Positions 51,401 to 58,638 of a stretch of DNA of 64,000 bases are shown here, in pieces. Position 1 is the stretch's first letter; every line of letters starts with the position of its first letter. The position numbers and the translations under genes were made by a program. The notes beneath the pieces are model-generated. The model was not told where the DNA came from. It made no database searches and was given only the letters and a program-made list of their open reading frames with translations. Source of the stretch: Alphaproteobacteria bacterium (GTDB taxonomy: Bacteria > Pseudomonadota > Alphaproteobacteria > Micropepsales > Micropepsaceae); NCBI GenBank assembly GCA_025924715.1, contig JAICHV010000001.1:62001-126000 (forward strand). The letters run 5' to 3'.

Positions 51401-51994
51401 TCACCGGCCGGTTGCAAAGCCGCCCCGCTCCCGCCGCGCAGCTTCGAAGGCCTCCACCAGGCCATCCAAAGCCTCGCGCAGCCGCGCCGGAATGGTATGG
51501 CGGTAATCGGCGCAAACCTGCCGCACCGCCTCGGAGGGAAAAAAGCCCTGGCCGCAGACCATGCGGATGATGGCCCGATCGCGCTCCGACATCCGGCTTT
51601 CCACCGCGATCAAGCGCCGGATCGCCTGAGCCTGACTGTCCGAAATCGAAGCCCCGCCGCCTGAGCGGCTGATCCGGTCCATATCGGTGGAGTCCCGCCC
51701 GCTCGACTGCGCCAGGGCGAACATTTCGCCATAGCGCTTGCCGGCTTCATAGCGAGCATGGGCGTCATATTTGAGCGCCCCCCCCGCCAATTGCCCGCGC
51801 AGAAATGCCTGCTCCAGAGGCGACAGCCGCCGCCAGCCCTTGCCCGGCGCAATCACCCGCTTGGCGCCGGGATTGTCCGGCACCTCGATCACAAAGGCGC
51901 GATTTTGCACATGGTCGGCGGTGATCTTTGCCGGGGCCGCGATCTCTTGGTTGCGGCCGCGCCCGCGGCGCTTTGCTTTCAGTTTGGCGCTCAT
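51401..51994 (-). CDS. Phage-associated protein of unknown function
   Basis: This 197-residue protein has a very basic N-terminus (MSAKLKAKRRGRGRNQEI), a helical middle (DAHARYEAGKRYGEMFALAQ) and a Cys-containing MVCGQGFFPSEAV with helical end (RLREALDGLVEAFEAARRE). Its start overlaps the DnaA-domain gene stop by 4 bp. Proteins of this layout occur in alphaproteobacterial prophages next to DnaA-like genes (recollection). No activity can be named. Confidence 0.6.
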   Translation of the reverse strand: MSAKLKAKRRGRGRNQEIAAPAKITADHVQNRAFVIEVPDNPGAKRVIAPGKGWRRLSPLEQAFLRGQLAGGALKYDAHARYEAGKRYGEMFALAQSSGRDSTDMDRISRSGGGASISDSQAQAIRRLIAVESRMSERDRAIIRMVCGQGFFPSEAVRQVCADYRHTIPARLREALDGLVEAFEAARRERGGFATGR

Positions 51995-52320
51995 GCCGCC
52001 TTTTCCTCCATGGGTTTGCGGTGTTGATCGGTCAGACGCGCCAGAATGGCGCGCACCTCATCCAGATAGGCCGGCATCCGCCCGCCCGCCGCCACCATGG
52101 CGGCGACTTTGCGCTGGGCGTGCAGCACCGTGGTGTGATCGCGCTGGAAATGCCGCCCGATCTGGGGCAGCGACGCCTGCGTCAATTCGCGGCACAGATA
52201 CATCGCCATCTGGCGCGGCCTGGCGATCTTGCGCAGCCGGCAGGGCCCGCGCATCTGCTCCACCGTCAGATGAAAGCGTTGGCACACCGCCTGCTCGATG
52301 TCGCGGATGGTGGTTGTCAT
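51991..52320 (-). CDS. Stand-alone DnaA domain IV-like DNA-binding protein
   Basis: This 109-residue protein starts MTTTIRDIEQAVCQRFHLT at 52320. It is the DnaA C-terminal domain without ATPase: VEQMRGPCRLRKIARPRQMAMYL, SLPQIGRHFQRDHTTVLHAQRKV. The DHTTVLHA string is the DnaA signature that contacts the DnaA box. As a free domain it could compete with DnaA or recruit host initiation to the phage. It overlaps both neighbours by 4 bp. Confidence 0.88.
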   Translation of the reverse strand: MTTTIRDIEQAVCQRFHLTVEQMRGPCRLRKIARPRQMAMYLCRELTQASLPQIGRHFQRDHTTVLHAQRKVAAMVAAGGRMPAYLDEVRAILARLTDQHRKPMEEKAA

Positions 52321-52706
52321 GCCGCCCTCTCGATCCGGATGGTCACACCCGTGACCGGCGCCCAGGCGCAAGTCAGCCCCCGCACAAACCCGGCGCCCGC
52401 ATCCGGCAGCACACCCGCCACCACCAGCAGCTCGACAATCGGCGCGATGCAATCGCTGGCGCTGCGCCTGGCATGGCGGTCCTCCAGACCGATCGAAATC
52501 GTCACCCGCCCCGACAGCCGCCCTTTGACCTGGGCCCGCAATTGCGCCGCTGCGGCTTGCAACCAGCCTTCATAACCTGCGCTTTTCCCGCAGGCAGGCG
52601 CCGGCACATAACGCTGCAGCGGCGGCAAAGAGCGCAGCGTCAATATCAGCGGCGCGGCCGGAATCTTGCGCCGCACCACCGGCACTTGGCGGGCAAATTC
52701 AGCCAT
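52317..52706 (-). CDS. RusA-like Holliday-junction resolvase family protein (degenerate)
   Basis: ATG 52706 gives 129 residues. The strand-helix-strand pattern RVTISIGLEDRHARRSASDCIAPIVELLVVAGVLPDA, then GFVRGLTCAWAPVTGVTIRIE, follows RusA-type resolvases. The usual D-x-D-N motif appears only as SASDC, with one Asp and Cys where Asn is expected, so activity is doubtful. Phages use these enzymes to process replication intermediates. The stop overlaps the DnaA-domain start (ATGA). Confidence 0.65.
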   Translation of the reverse strand: MAEFARQVPVVRRKIPAAPLILTLRSLPPLQRYVPAPACGKSAGYEGWLQAAAAQLRAQVKGRLSGRVTISIGLEDRHARRSASDCIAPIVELLVVAGVLPDAGAGFVRGLTCAWAPVTGVTIRIERAA

Positions 52707-52744
52707 GGTTCGCCTCAAACCAAACAGGCCTCGGCAAGAAAGGC

Positions 52745-53032
52745 TTAACCACGGCGCGCTTCGATCGATTGTACCTTGCCTCTTTTGCGCCACACTGCGG
52801 CGTCGCCAGGGCTGGGAGGGTTGCGTTGGAAACAAACGCGAACGTCTCTCTCGCCATACTGATTGCCGCCGCCCAGGTACTTCCCCGCGTGATCGGCGCG
52901 AAGGAATGCGGCAAGCACGGTGTCGGCGAAATCATCCGCGAATTGGGCGCCGAGTTGCCCGGCAATCTGGTCGGCCCATATGCCGGGGCGCGACGCGAAG
53001 CGGTGCAAATTCTGCAATCCCATTGCCGCCAA
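52745..53032 (-). CDS. Weakly supported phage gene between Cro-like and RusA-like genes
   Basis: From TTG 53032 (or ATG 53023) the frame gives about 95 residues with genome-like codons (GCC, GGC, TTC, GAC) and helical content (MGLQNLHRFASRPGIWADQ, DDFADTVLAAFLRADHAG). A different frame, 52699-53067, begins in an ATGA overlap with the Cro-like stop and ends over the RusA-like start, as a real gene would, but its composition is poor. I prefer the codon evidence and keep both options open. Confidence 0.4.
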   Translation of the reverse strand: MAAMGLQNLHRFASRPGIWADQIAGQLGAQFADDFADTVLAAFLRADHAGKYLGGGNQYGERDVRVCFQRNPPSPGDAAVWRKRGKVQSIEARRG

Positions 53033-53063
53033 TGTGGCCGCTGCAAGATGGCGCGGCGATAGC

Positions 53064-53288
53064 TCATGGCGCGCCTCGCTGCGAAAGCCGCTTCAGCCGC
53101 AAATGCTCTAGCCGGGCAATCTGGGCGCGGTTCAGGTCCGCCACCGGCCCCAACTTCACGCCGGTGGCGTGCCAGATGCGGATCGCCAGCCTGAGGCCCG
53201 GAACGCGCCGGCCATGGGCGATTTGACTGGCATAAGGCGGGCTGATGCCCAGGGCCTTCAACTGCTGGTAAAGACGTTCGCGGCGCAT
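53064..53288 (-). CDS. Cro-like HTH regulator
   Basis: This 74-residue protein has a Cro/XRE-like HTH: RLYQQLKALGISPPYASQIAHGRRVPGLRLAIRIWHATG. Helix 3 is the Q-I-A-H-G-R-R segment. It is preceded by two operators (53296-53312 and 53329-53345), so it sits where a cro gene would under CI control. It is the first gene of the minus-strand early operon. Its own repression of the operon is predicted. Confidence 0.75.
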   Translation of the reverse strand: MRRERLYQQLKALGISPPYASQIAHGRRVPGLRLAIRIWHATGVKLGPVADLNRAQIARLEHLRLKRLSQRGAP

Positions 53289-53295
53289 GCCAGTT

Positions 53296-53345
53296 GTTTA
53301 CATTTTGCAAACTCCGGAGTCAACAGAAGTTTGCGTTTTGTAAAC
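53296..53345. promoter_or_regulatory. Operators A and B, GTTTRC-N5-GYAAAC (Cro-like promoter)
   Basis: Site A is GTTTAC-ATTTT-GCAAAC (53296-53312), and site B is GTTTGC-GTTTT-GTAAAC (53329-53345), each 17 bp with 6-bp arms and 33 bp between starts. They lie between the CI-like stop and the Cro-like start. The same motif occurs twice more at 53720-53795. Confidence 0.75.
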
Positions 53346-53379
53346 TCGCACGCCCGCTGGGGACCGCAGCAGACTCTTC

Positions 53380-53712
53380 TTATGAAGCCTTGCGGGCGAA
53401 AATTTTCAGCATTTGAAGCGCCTCGTCATGGCGCTCCTCGGGGATCGTCGCCCAGATCTCCAGCATGTTGCGATCCAGCGAATCCGGATCGTAATCGAGC
53501 AGCCATCCCGGCTGCGCTTTCAGCAAAGGAGCCAAGCGCCGCAGCCATTTGTCGGACAACCGCCGGTCGCCCGATTCCAGCAGGCTGATGACCCCTTTGG
53601 TGGTCCCGGCCTTCTCGGCGAGCTGGTCCTGGGTCATCCGGCGATACTCGCGCCAATGCCGCAGATAATGCAGCGGCCGGTCCTTGCGGGGCGATTTTGC
53701 CTTCTTCACCAT
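53380..53712 (-). CDS. CI-like HTH repressor
   Basis: This 110-residue protein starts MVKKAKSPRKDRPLHYLR at 53712; an upstream frame to 53805 would overlap the operators. The XRE HTH (YRRMTQDQLAEKAGTTKGVISLLESGDRRLSDKWL) occupies residues 25-58, followed by a short C-terminal helix (DEALQMLKIFARKAS) that may dimerise. There is no LexA-type peptidase, so a RecA-cleavage switch is absent. Two operators (C and E) lie just upstream. It should bind the four palindromes. Confidence 0.85.
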   Translation of the reverse strand: MVKKAKSPRKDRPLHYLRHWREYRRMTQDQLAEKAGTTKGVISLLESGDRRLSDKWLRRLAPLLKAQPGWLLDYDPDSLDRNMLEIWATIPEERHDEALQMLKIFARKAS

Positions 53713-53719
53713 AGCCTTA

Positions 53720-53795
53720 GTTTGCAATAAGCAAACCCGCTTGTCGACAGCCTTTTTGCAAACTTTTCTTGCCTCTATGTTTGCATTATGCGAAC
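53720..53795. promoter_or_regulatory. Operators C and E, GTTTGC-N5-GCRAAC (divergent promoter)
   Basis: Site C is a perfect palindrome GTTTGC-AATAA-GCAAAC (53720-53736), 8 bp from the CI-like start. Site E is GTTTGC-ATTAT-GCGAAC (53779-53795), 9 bp from the plus-strand start at 53804. A half site GCAAAC at 53758-53763 lies between them. The four sites share GTTTRC-N5-GYRAAC. Confidence 0.8.
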
Positions 53796-53803
53796 ATTCA
53801 GCC

Positions 53804-53965
53804 ATGACGGAAACCGCCTGGACGCGCTTTGTCGAACGCCAATTGGCCGCCCTGAAAGAGCTCGGCCTCAGCCCCGAGGCACTGGCCCGTGAAAAGGCTT
53901 TGCTGCAATCCGGCTTCCTTCAAACCGCCTGGCTCAGCGGCCTCACTCAAAGGCGTGACGGATGA
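53804..53965 (+). CDS. Short protein divergent from the CI-like repressor
   Basis: ATG 53804 gives 53 residues (MTETAWTRFVERQLAALKEL), helical with a Leu/Glu-rich core and a GLTQRRDG end. It starts 9 bp after operator E and overlaps the next gene by 4 bp, so three small plus-strand genes follow as an operon under repressor control. An unlikely longer frame starts at 53684 inside the repressor gene. Unknown function. Confidence 0.65.
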   Translation: MTETAWTRFVERQLAALKELGLSPEALAREKALLQSGFLQTAWLSGLTQRRDG

Positions 53966-54231
53966 GCGACAATTTCTGGGCCGAGGCCGAACGCCAGCAC
54001 CATCTCGCCTTCGGCCGGGCGCAGCGCTTCAGCGACCAGGAAACCAGGGGCGAGATCCGCGCCCAAGCCATCTTCTTCCCCGCCCTGGCGCGCTTTCGTC
54101 TCGCCATCCGCGATGCCGCGGCGCTTTCCGCCTTGATGGACGAAGAATTCCGCTATCTCGGCGATGTGCTGGACGACCATGCCCCATCGCAAAGCTGTTG
54201 GGACGATAAAATCCGGGGAGTCCGCGGATGA
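53962..54231 (+). CDS. Small helical protein of the repressed operon
   Basis: This 89-residue protein starts in an ATGA overlap at 53962 and ends over the next start at 54228. It is helical and acidic/basic (AEAERQHHLAFGRAQRFSDQ, FFPALARFRLAIRDAAALS, then YLGDVLDDHAPSQSCWDD). Overlap on both sides supports it. No family recognised. Confidence 0.65.
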   Translation: MSDNFWAEAERQHHLAFGRAQRFSDQETRGEIRAQAIFFPALARFRLAIRDAAALSALMDEEFRYLGDVLDDHAPSQSCWDDKIRGVRG

Positions 54232-54356
54232 ACACTTTCATCTCTGCCCATGCGAAACAGCGCGGCAGCAAATTGCTGCTCGCCCTGATCTTTGCCTTCG
54301 CCTCATTCGCCGGCATGACCCTGATCAGCCTGCTCGGCGCCTGGCTGCTGGATTGA
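54228..54356 (+). CDS. 42-aa single-span membrane peptide
   Basis: ATG 54228 (overlapping the previous stop) to TGA 54354-54356 gives MNTFISAHAKQRGSKLLL, then a membrane helix FAFASFAGMTLISLLGAWLLD. It is too short for routine gene calling. Its last 20 codons recur in diverged form at about 55215-55255 (ISLVGAWLLE then stop), suggesting a duplicated 3' end. A small toxin or regulator of the module is possible. Confidence 0.55.
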   Translation: MNTFISAHAKQRGSKLLLALIFAFASFAGMTLISLLGAWLLD

Positions 54357-54390
54357 GTCCAATGATCGACGATCTCCGCCTTCGCCTCTT
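54325..54390 (+). repeat. Imperfect direct repeat flanking the 54487-55155 gene (copy 1)
   Basis: ATCAGCCTGCTCGGCGCCTG (from about 54322) and the following TGGATTGAGTCC...GATCGACG match a second stretch from about 55216 (ATCAGCCTGGTCGGCGCCTG...TGGAGTGAGTTC...GATCGACG) over about 65 bp with several mismatches. The span between the copies is about 890 bp and contains one membrane-protein gene. Confidence 0.6.
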
Positions 54391-54486
54391 TTATCGACAT
54401 GGCGCTGATCGGGGCGATTATCCCGGACTTCACTATCACTTCGGGGGTAGTGTCCCAAGTCGGGGTAAGTCCAAACGGGGGTCAGT

Positions 54487-55155
54487 ATGGGGAAGCTTAG
54501 ACGGGCTCGGGAATCGGCCCTCTGGGTATTCGATTGGTATTTGCGCTTGGACTGGGTGGGGAAAACCATCGCCGGAATCGGCGCGGTGGCAGGCATGATC
54601 AGTTCTGCCAGCTCATTTTTTGCGGCGGTTGAACAGGGTATCACCCCGCTCATCGGATTATTTTTAGCGCTTCTGGCGTTGGTTTTGGTGGGTGTCCTCA
54701 CCCTGATAATTATGGAGATAACCGGGAAGCGGAACCCCCAGCGTACAGTCACCAAAACCAGTCCTGCCGCCTCACTTGGGATGGTGGTTCAGAAGGCCTC
54801 GGAACGCGTACCGGTGGTAGACGCTCTTCTGTACGCGGTTAATCGCGTCTGGCCGGGGCCAGAAGATAAATTGAAAGATGGACAAGACAACCCTGCCATT
54901 AAGGCACTTTTCAGATTGCGGGAGGCTGCGGGAGAAGGCCAGATCACTGTGTGGGGGCAATTGAGTCCGCAACACCTAACGGTTGCAATTCCGCCCGTTT
55001 TTTGGGTCACAAACCAATTCGATATTATGTCGGTGGTTTTCCAGGACGCGGATGAGTCAAAAACAGAGCCCGCTACATTCCCGATATCATCGGAGGTTTA
55101 TCAGAATCTCAAAGTAGATAAAGTGCAGGTGGAGGAATTATGGCCGCGGGCCTAG
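54487..55155 (+). CDS. Two-span membrane protein of unknown function, inserted between repeats
   Basis: This 222-residue protein has two helices (TIAGIGAVAGMISSASSFFA, about 31-50, and LIGLFLALLALVLVGVLTLIIM, about 58-80), then a soluble domain (PAIKALFRLREAAGEGQITVWGQLSP and a Val/Asp-rich end). A G5 tract before ATG 54487 can serve as ribosome site. Composition is more AT-rich than flanks, and imperfect duplicated sequence surrounds it, so recent acquisition is likely. The C-terminal domain resembles the single-residue-patterned sensors of small defence effectors only loosely. Confidence 0.7.
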   Translation: MGKLRRARESALWVFDWYLRLDWVGKTIAGIGAVAGMISSASSFFAAVEQGITPLIGLFLALLALVLVGVLTLIIMEITGKRNPQRTVTKTSPAASLGMVVQKASERVPVVDALLYAVNRVWPGPEDKLKDGQDNPAIKALFRLREAAGEGQITVWGQLSPQHLTVAIPPVFWVTNQFDIMSVVFQDADESKTEPATFPISSEVYQNLKVDKVQVEELWPRA

Positions 55156-55215
55156 CACCCTTAGCACCGCCTCACCGAAAATATCGGCATGCAGCTGGTT
55201 GTTATACCGCTGTAT

Positions 55216-55281
55216 GGCCATCAGCCTGGTCGGCGCCTGGCTTCTGGAGTGAGTTCAGCGATCGACGGTCTCGGCGCAAGT
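55216..55281 (+). repeat. Imperfect direct repeat flanking the 54487-55155 gene (copy 2, truncated gene end)
   Basis: This stretch encodes ISLVGAWLLE and a TGA, corresponding to ISLLGAWLLD at the end of the 42-aa gene. It has no start codon or ribosome site, so it is a gene remnant. Beyond it the homology to copy 1 continues through GATCGACG and fades near 55285. Confidence 0.55.
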
Positions 55282-55473
55282 CTCATTCGCGGCCATGGTC
55301 ACCGCGACGCGTTTGCCGGCGCAATTGTAGCTGCACAGCTTGCCGGTCTTCGATGTTTCTTCATCGACCTTCAGGCATGTCATCGCCACCGCCAGCGCGG
55401 ACTTCTGCGCCCGCACCGGCGCTTGCGGATGGGCGGCGACCATGACGCTCAAAAACAGCAATGCGTTCAGCAT
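55255..55473 (-). CDS. Small exported cysteine-rich protein
   Basis: This 72-residue protein has a signal peptide (MLNALLFLSVMVAAHP), then MTCLKVDEETSKTGKLCSYN, CAGKRVAVTMAANETCAETV. Four to five cysteines suggest disulfides in the periplasm. Similar small proteins with KLC-x2-N-C-x-G-x-R occur across Alphaproteobacteria (recollection). Its 3' end overlaps repeat copy 2. Confidence 0.65.
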   Translation of the reverse strand: MLNALLFLSVMVAAHPQAPVRAQKSALAVAMTCLKVDEETSKTGKLCSYNCAGKRVAVTMAANETCAETVDR

Positions 55474-55624
55474 GTCCCCACCCTGTTGTTGTTCTTTGAA
55501 ACAAGCCTATAGGCCTTTGCCGATGCAAAGCTATCCCCGCAGCGTTAACAACGCCGGTTTTTGAACGTTTTCGCGCCCATCCGGCAAAAAAGCCGCGCAA
55601 TGCCGCGTTAAAGTAAAGGGGAAC

Positions 55625-56719
55625 TCAGCCCCCGGAGGACGGGAAGGCCTGCTTGACCGCCGGGTGCACGATCTCGCCGGCTGCGATGTTCAATCCCGCG
55701 GCCAGATGGGGATCATCGGCCAGCGCCCGCTCCACACCCTTGTCCGCCAGTGCCAGCACGAAAGGCAGCGTCACCGCGGTCAGCGCATAGGTCGAGGTCA
55801 AGGGCGCCGCCCCCGGCATATTGGCGACGCAATAATGAATGATGCCATCGACCATGAAGGTCGGCGCATCATGGGTGGTGGGGCGCGAGGTTTCAAAACA
55901 GCCGCCCTGATCGATCGCAACATCCACGAGCACGCTGCGCGGTTTCATCAATTTCAAATCCTCGCGCAGGATCAGCTTGGGCGCCGCAGCCCCCGTCACC
56001 AACACGCAGCCGATCATCAGATCGGCCGAAGGCAGAAACGCGCGGATCGCCTCAGCCGACGAGAACACGCCTTTGACCGCGCCGCCGAACGCCGCATCGG
56101 CCTCCGCCAGCCGGCTTTCCGAAATGTCGAACAGCGTGACATCGGCGCGCATTCCCGCGGCGATCTCGGCGGCATGCAAGCCCGCAACGCCGGCGCCCAG
56201 GATGCCGACGCGCGCCGGGGGCACCCCGGGCACGCCCGACAGCAACAGCCCGCGGCCGCCAAAGGGTTTGAGCAGATACTGCGCCCCCACCAGCGCCGCC
56301 ATGCGCCCAGCCACTTGGCTCATCGGCGCCAGCAGCGGCAAGCGCCCCTCATCGTCGGTGATGGTCTCATAAGCGATGGCGGTGGCGCCCGACCGCATCA
56401 GCCCGCGGGTCTGCTCTGGGTCCGCCGCCAAATGCAGATAAGTGAAGATCGTCTGCCCCGGCTTCAACCGGGCGATCTCGGCGGGCTGCGGCTCTTTCAC
56501 TTTGACGATCAATTCGGCGCTGGCGAAAACCCCGGCCGCGTCGGGCAGGATTTGCGCCCCCGCGGCCCGATAGACCTCATCGGTGATTCCGATGCCGCCG
56601 CCCGCGCCGCTTTCGACAAAAACGCTATGGCCGTGATGGGCAAGCTCGCGCACATTTTCCGGCGTCAGGCCCACGCGGAATTCGAGGGTCTTGATTTCCC
56701 GAACAGTGCCAATGCGCAT
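55625..56719 (-). CDS. ald: Alanine dehydrogenase
   Basis: This 364-residue enzyme interconverts L-alanine and pyruvate with [23 protein letters not shown] (substrate-binding Arg15 and following), KVKEPQ (Lys73-Glu75), [33 protein letters not shown] (NAD loop) and [16 protein letters not shown] are all family marks. The start at 56719 is chosen because [10 protein letters not shown] aligns with known Ald N-termini. It is cytosolic. It runs convergent to the cysteine protein and divergent from the type III PKS gene. Confidence 0.95.
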   Translation of the reverse strand: MRIGTVREIKTLEFRVGLTPENVRELAHHGHSVFVESGAGGGIGITDEVYRAAGAQILPDAAGVFASAELIVKVKEPQPAEIARLKPGQTIFTYLHLAADPEQTRGLMRSGATAIAYETITDDEGRLPLLAPMSQVAGRMAALVGAQYLLKPFGGRGLLLSGVPGVPPARVGILGAGVAGLHAAEIAAGMRADVTLFDISESRLAEADAAFGGAVKGVFSSAEAIRAFLPSADLMIGCVLVTGAAAPKLILREDLKLMKPRSVLVDVAIDQGGCFETSRPTTHDAPTFMVDGIIHYCVANMPGAAPLTSTYALTAVTLPFVLALADKGVERALADDPHLAAGLNIAAGEIVHPAVKQAFPSSGG

Positions 56720-56857
56720 GGGGCTCACCGGCCGCCACGCTAACATGCCATGTCCCGCCGCCCAAGCCGAAGCCACCTCTTAACGCGGAACCCCCGGGGC
56801 GTTTTTTATCTGCCGTAAAACAAACCCGTCAGCCCTTTGGCGTGTTACCGTCTGGCC

Positions 56858-57937
56858 ATGACCCCAGCCTTCATCAACAAAATCGCCACCGCCGCCCCTC
56901 CCAACGATGTGCATGAGGCCTTCATCGCGTTTGCCCGCAATCTGCTGCGCGAGGATCGCCGCAAATCCGCCCTGTTCAACCGGATGGCCGAGCGCTCCGG
57001 CATTGCCCATCGCTTTTCCTTTGTGCGCCCCTTGCCCGGGGCGGTGCCGACATCCGCCGGAACGGCGATGGACGAGGCCGGATTTTACCGCGCCGGCGCC
57101 TTTCCCGGCACGGCGGACCGGATGCGCGCCTATGAACAAACCGCGCCCCGTCTCGCCGCCCAGGCGGTGGAAAAATTGCTGGCCGGCGAAGACCCCGCGG
57201 CGATCACCCATCTGGTGGTGACCAGTTGTACCGGCATGTCGGCGCCGGGCCTGGATCTGCAATTGATCGAGCGCTTCGGCCTCTCCCCCAAGATCGAACG
57301 CAGCATGATCGGCTTCATGGGCTGCTACGCCGCCATCAACGCCCTCAAATTGGCCCGCCACATCGTCCGCTCCGAGCCCGGTGCCAAGGTGCTGGCCCTC
57401 AATCTGGAGCTCTGCACCTTGCATCTGCACGAAACCCAGGACGTGGAAGAAATTCTCTCCTTCCTGCTGTTCGGCGATGGCTGCGCCGCCGCCCTGATCT
57501 CGTCCGATCCCAAAGGCGTGGAGATGGAAAGCTTCCATGCCGCCCTGGTCCCCCAGACCGCCGAGCTGATCCGCTGGAATGTGCGCGATGCGGGCTTCGA
57601 CATGGTGCTGTCGGGCGGCGTGCCGGGGGCCATTCGCGCCGGCTTGGCTGAGGCCAAACCCGCCATCCTGGGCAACCGCGCCGTGCAGGATATCGACCTC
57701 TGGGCCGTGCATCCGGGCGGCCGCACCGTGCTGGATGCAGTCGAAACCGCCTTCGAATTGCCATCCGATGCCTTGGCAACCTCGCGCGGCGTGCTGCAGG
57801 ATTACGGCAATATGTCGTCCGGGACCGTGATGTTCGTGCTGCAGCGGATGATGCAAGGCAATGGGGGCCGCGGCTGCGCCATGGCCTTCGGTCCCGGCCT
57901 GGTGGCCGAAACCATGCGCTTCCAGCTCGCGGCATAG
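56858..57937 (+). CDS. Type III polyketide synthase (chalcone synthase-like)
   Basis: This 359-residue homodimeric condensing enzyme uses CoA-bound starters and malonyl-CoA extenders. The catalytic triad is complete: Cys156 (GFMGCYAAINALK), His285 (LWAVHPGGRT) and Asn318 (DYGNMSSGT). SCTGMSAPGLD lies near 124 and GFDM at 247. It is the first gene of a three-gene operon with a methyltransferase and a flavoprotein (20-bp gap and overlap), a layout like srsABC of Streptomyces griseus that makes methylated alkylresorcinol/quinone lipids. The product is therefore probably a phenolic lipid or pyrone, which remains inference. Confidence 0.95.
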   Translation: MTPAFINKIATAAPPNDVHEAFIAFARNLLREDRRKSALFNRMAERSGIAHRFSFVRPLPGAVPTSAGTAMDEAGFYRAGAFPGTADRMRAYEQTAPRLAAQAVEKLLAGEDPAAITHLVVTSCTGMSAPGLDLQLIERFGLSPKIERSMIGFMGCYAAINALKLARHIVRSEPGAKVLALNLELCTLHLHETQDVEEILSFLLFGDGCAAALISSDPKGVEMESFHAALVPQTAELIRWNVRDAGFDMVLSGGVPGAIRAGLAEAKPAILGNRAVQDIDLWAVHPGGRTVLDAVETAFELPSDALATSRGVLQDYGNMSSGTVMFVLQRMMQGNGGRGCAMAFGPGLVAETMRFQLAA

Positions 57938-57957
57938 GCACGGGCGCGAAAAAAAGG

Positions 57958-58638
57958 ATGCCGGATTTCCGCATCGTCGAACCCGAACTGCTCGACACGC
58001 TCCCCGCCACGGACAGCGCCGCCATCCGCTCGCGCCGGGATCTCGTGCGCGTCAACGCCATCATGGGCCAACACCGGATGATGGCGGCCGCACTGGCCGC
58101 GGCGCCCGCCGATGTGCCGCTGGTCGATCTGGGCGGCGGCGACGGCCGCTTTTTTCTCAGCGTCGCCCGCCGCCTCAAATCCGAGCCCCGCGAACTCCTG
58201 ATCGCCGATCGTCAGACGATCCTTCAGCCCGCGACCCTTGAACAATTCACCAAGCTGGGCTGGCGCGTCCGCCCTTTGCCGGGCGATATTTTCGAGACCA
58301 TCCCCACCATTCCCGCCGGCGCGGTGATCACCGCCAATCTTTTCCTGCATCATTTCGAAAACGAGGCCCTGTCGCGCTTTCTCGCCATGACCGCCGCCCG
58401 CGCCGGCCTTTTCATCGCCTGCGAGCCGCGCCGCTCCTCCTTCGCACTTTTCGCCGCCAAGCAACTGCGCTGGATCGGCGCCAATGCCGTCACCCGCCAC
58501 GATGCGGTGGTCAGCGTCCGGGCCGGTTTTAACGGCCGGGAATTGACCGCACTCTGGCCGCAAACCGGCTGGACCTGCCGTGAGGGTCCGCGCTTTGCCT
58601 TCACCCATATGTTCGTCGCCCATAAAAATGCAGTTTGA
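57958..58638 (+). CDS. SAM-dependent methyltransferase of the type III PKS operon
   Basis: This 226-residue enzyme has the SAM loop VDLGGGDGRFFL (about 56-67) and an ITANLFLHHFENEALSRFL segment as usual for class I small-molecule methyltransferases. It starts 20 bp after the PKS and overlaps the flavoprotein by 11 bp. It probably O- or C-methylates the polyketide. Confidence 0.88.
   Translation: MPDFRIVEPELLDTLPATDSAAIRSRRDLVRVNAIMGQHRMMAAALAAAPADVPLVDLGGGDGRFFLSVARRLKSEPRELLIADRQTILQPATLEQFTKLGWRVRPLPGDIFETIPTIPAGAVITANLFLHHFENEALSRFLAMTAARAGLFIACEPRRSSFALFAAKQLRWIGANAVTRHDAVVSVRAGFNGRELTALWPQTGWTCREGPRFAFTHMFVAHKNAV

Larger units (their letters stand above)
51401..54356. mobile_element. 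Phage-type regulatory and early-gene module (cryptic prophage fragment)
   Basis: The minus strand carries a CI-like regulator (53380), a Cro-like HTH gene (53064), a weak frame (52745), a RusA-like gene (52317), a DnaA-domain-IV protein (51991) and an unknown phage-type protein (51401), the last three with ATGA overlaps. The plus strand carries three small overlapping genes from 53804. Four operators sit in the two regulator gaps. No integrase or structural genes are present. The block reads as a lambdoid-style early region that lost the rest of the phage. Its boundaries are approximate. Confidence 0.65.

Noticed and set aside
52699..53067. Competing minus-strand frame with ATGA overlap to the Cro-like gene
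   Set aside because: Boundaries look gene-like, but codon choice and residue pattern are poorer than the 52745-53032 frame; left as an alternative only.
54164..54598. Plus-strand frame across the 42-aa gene and insertion start
   Set aside because: Crosses the junction of the inserted segment and shows no conserved pattern; probably accidental.
55664..56743. 359-codon plus-strand frame
   Set aside because: Antisense to alanine dehydrogenase, which has full family motifs.
56780..57856. 358-codon minus-strand frame
   Set aside because: Antisense to the type III PKS with an intact catalytic triad.
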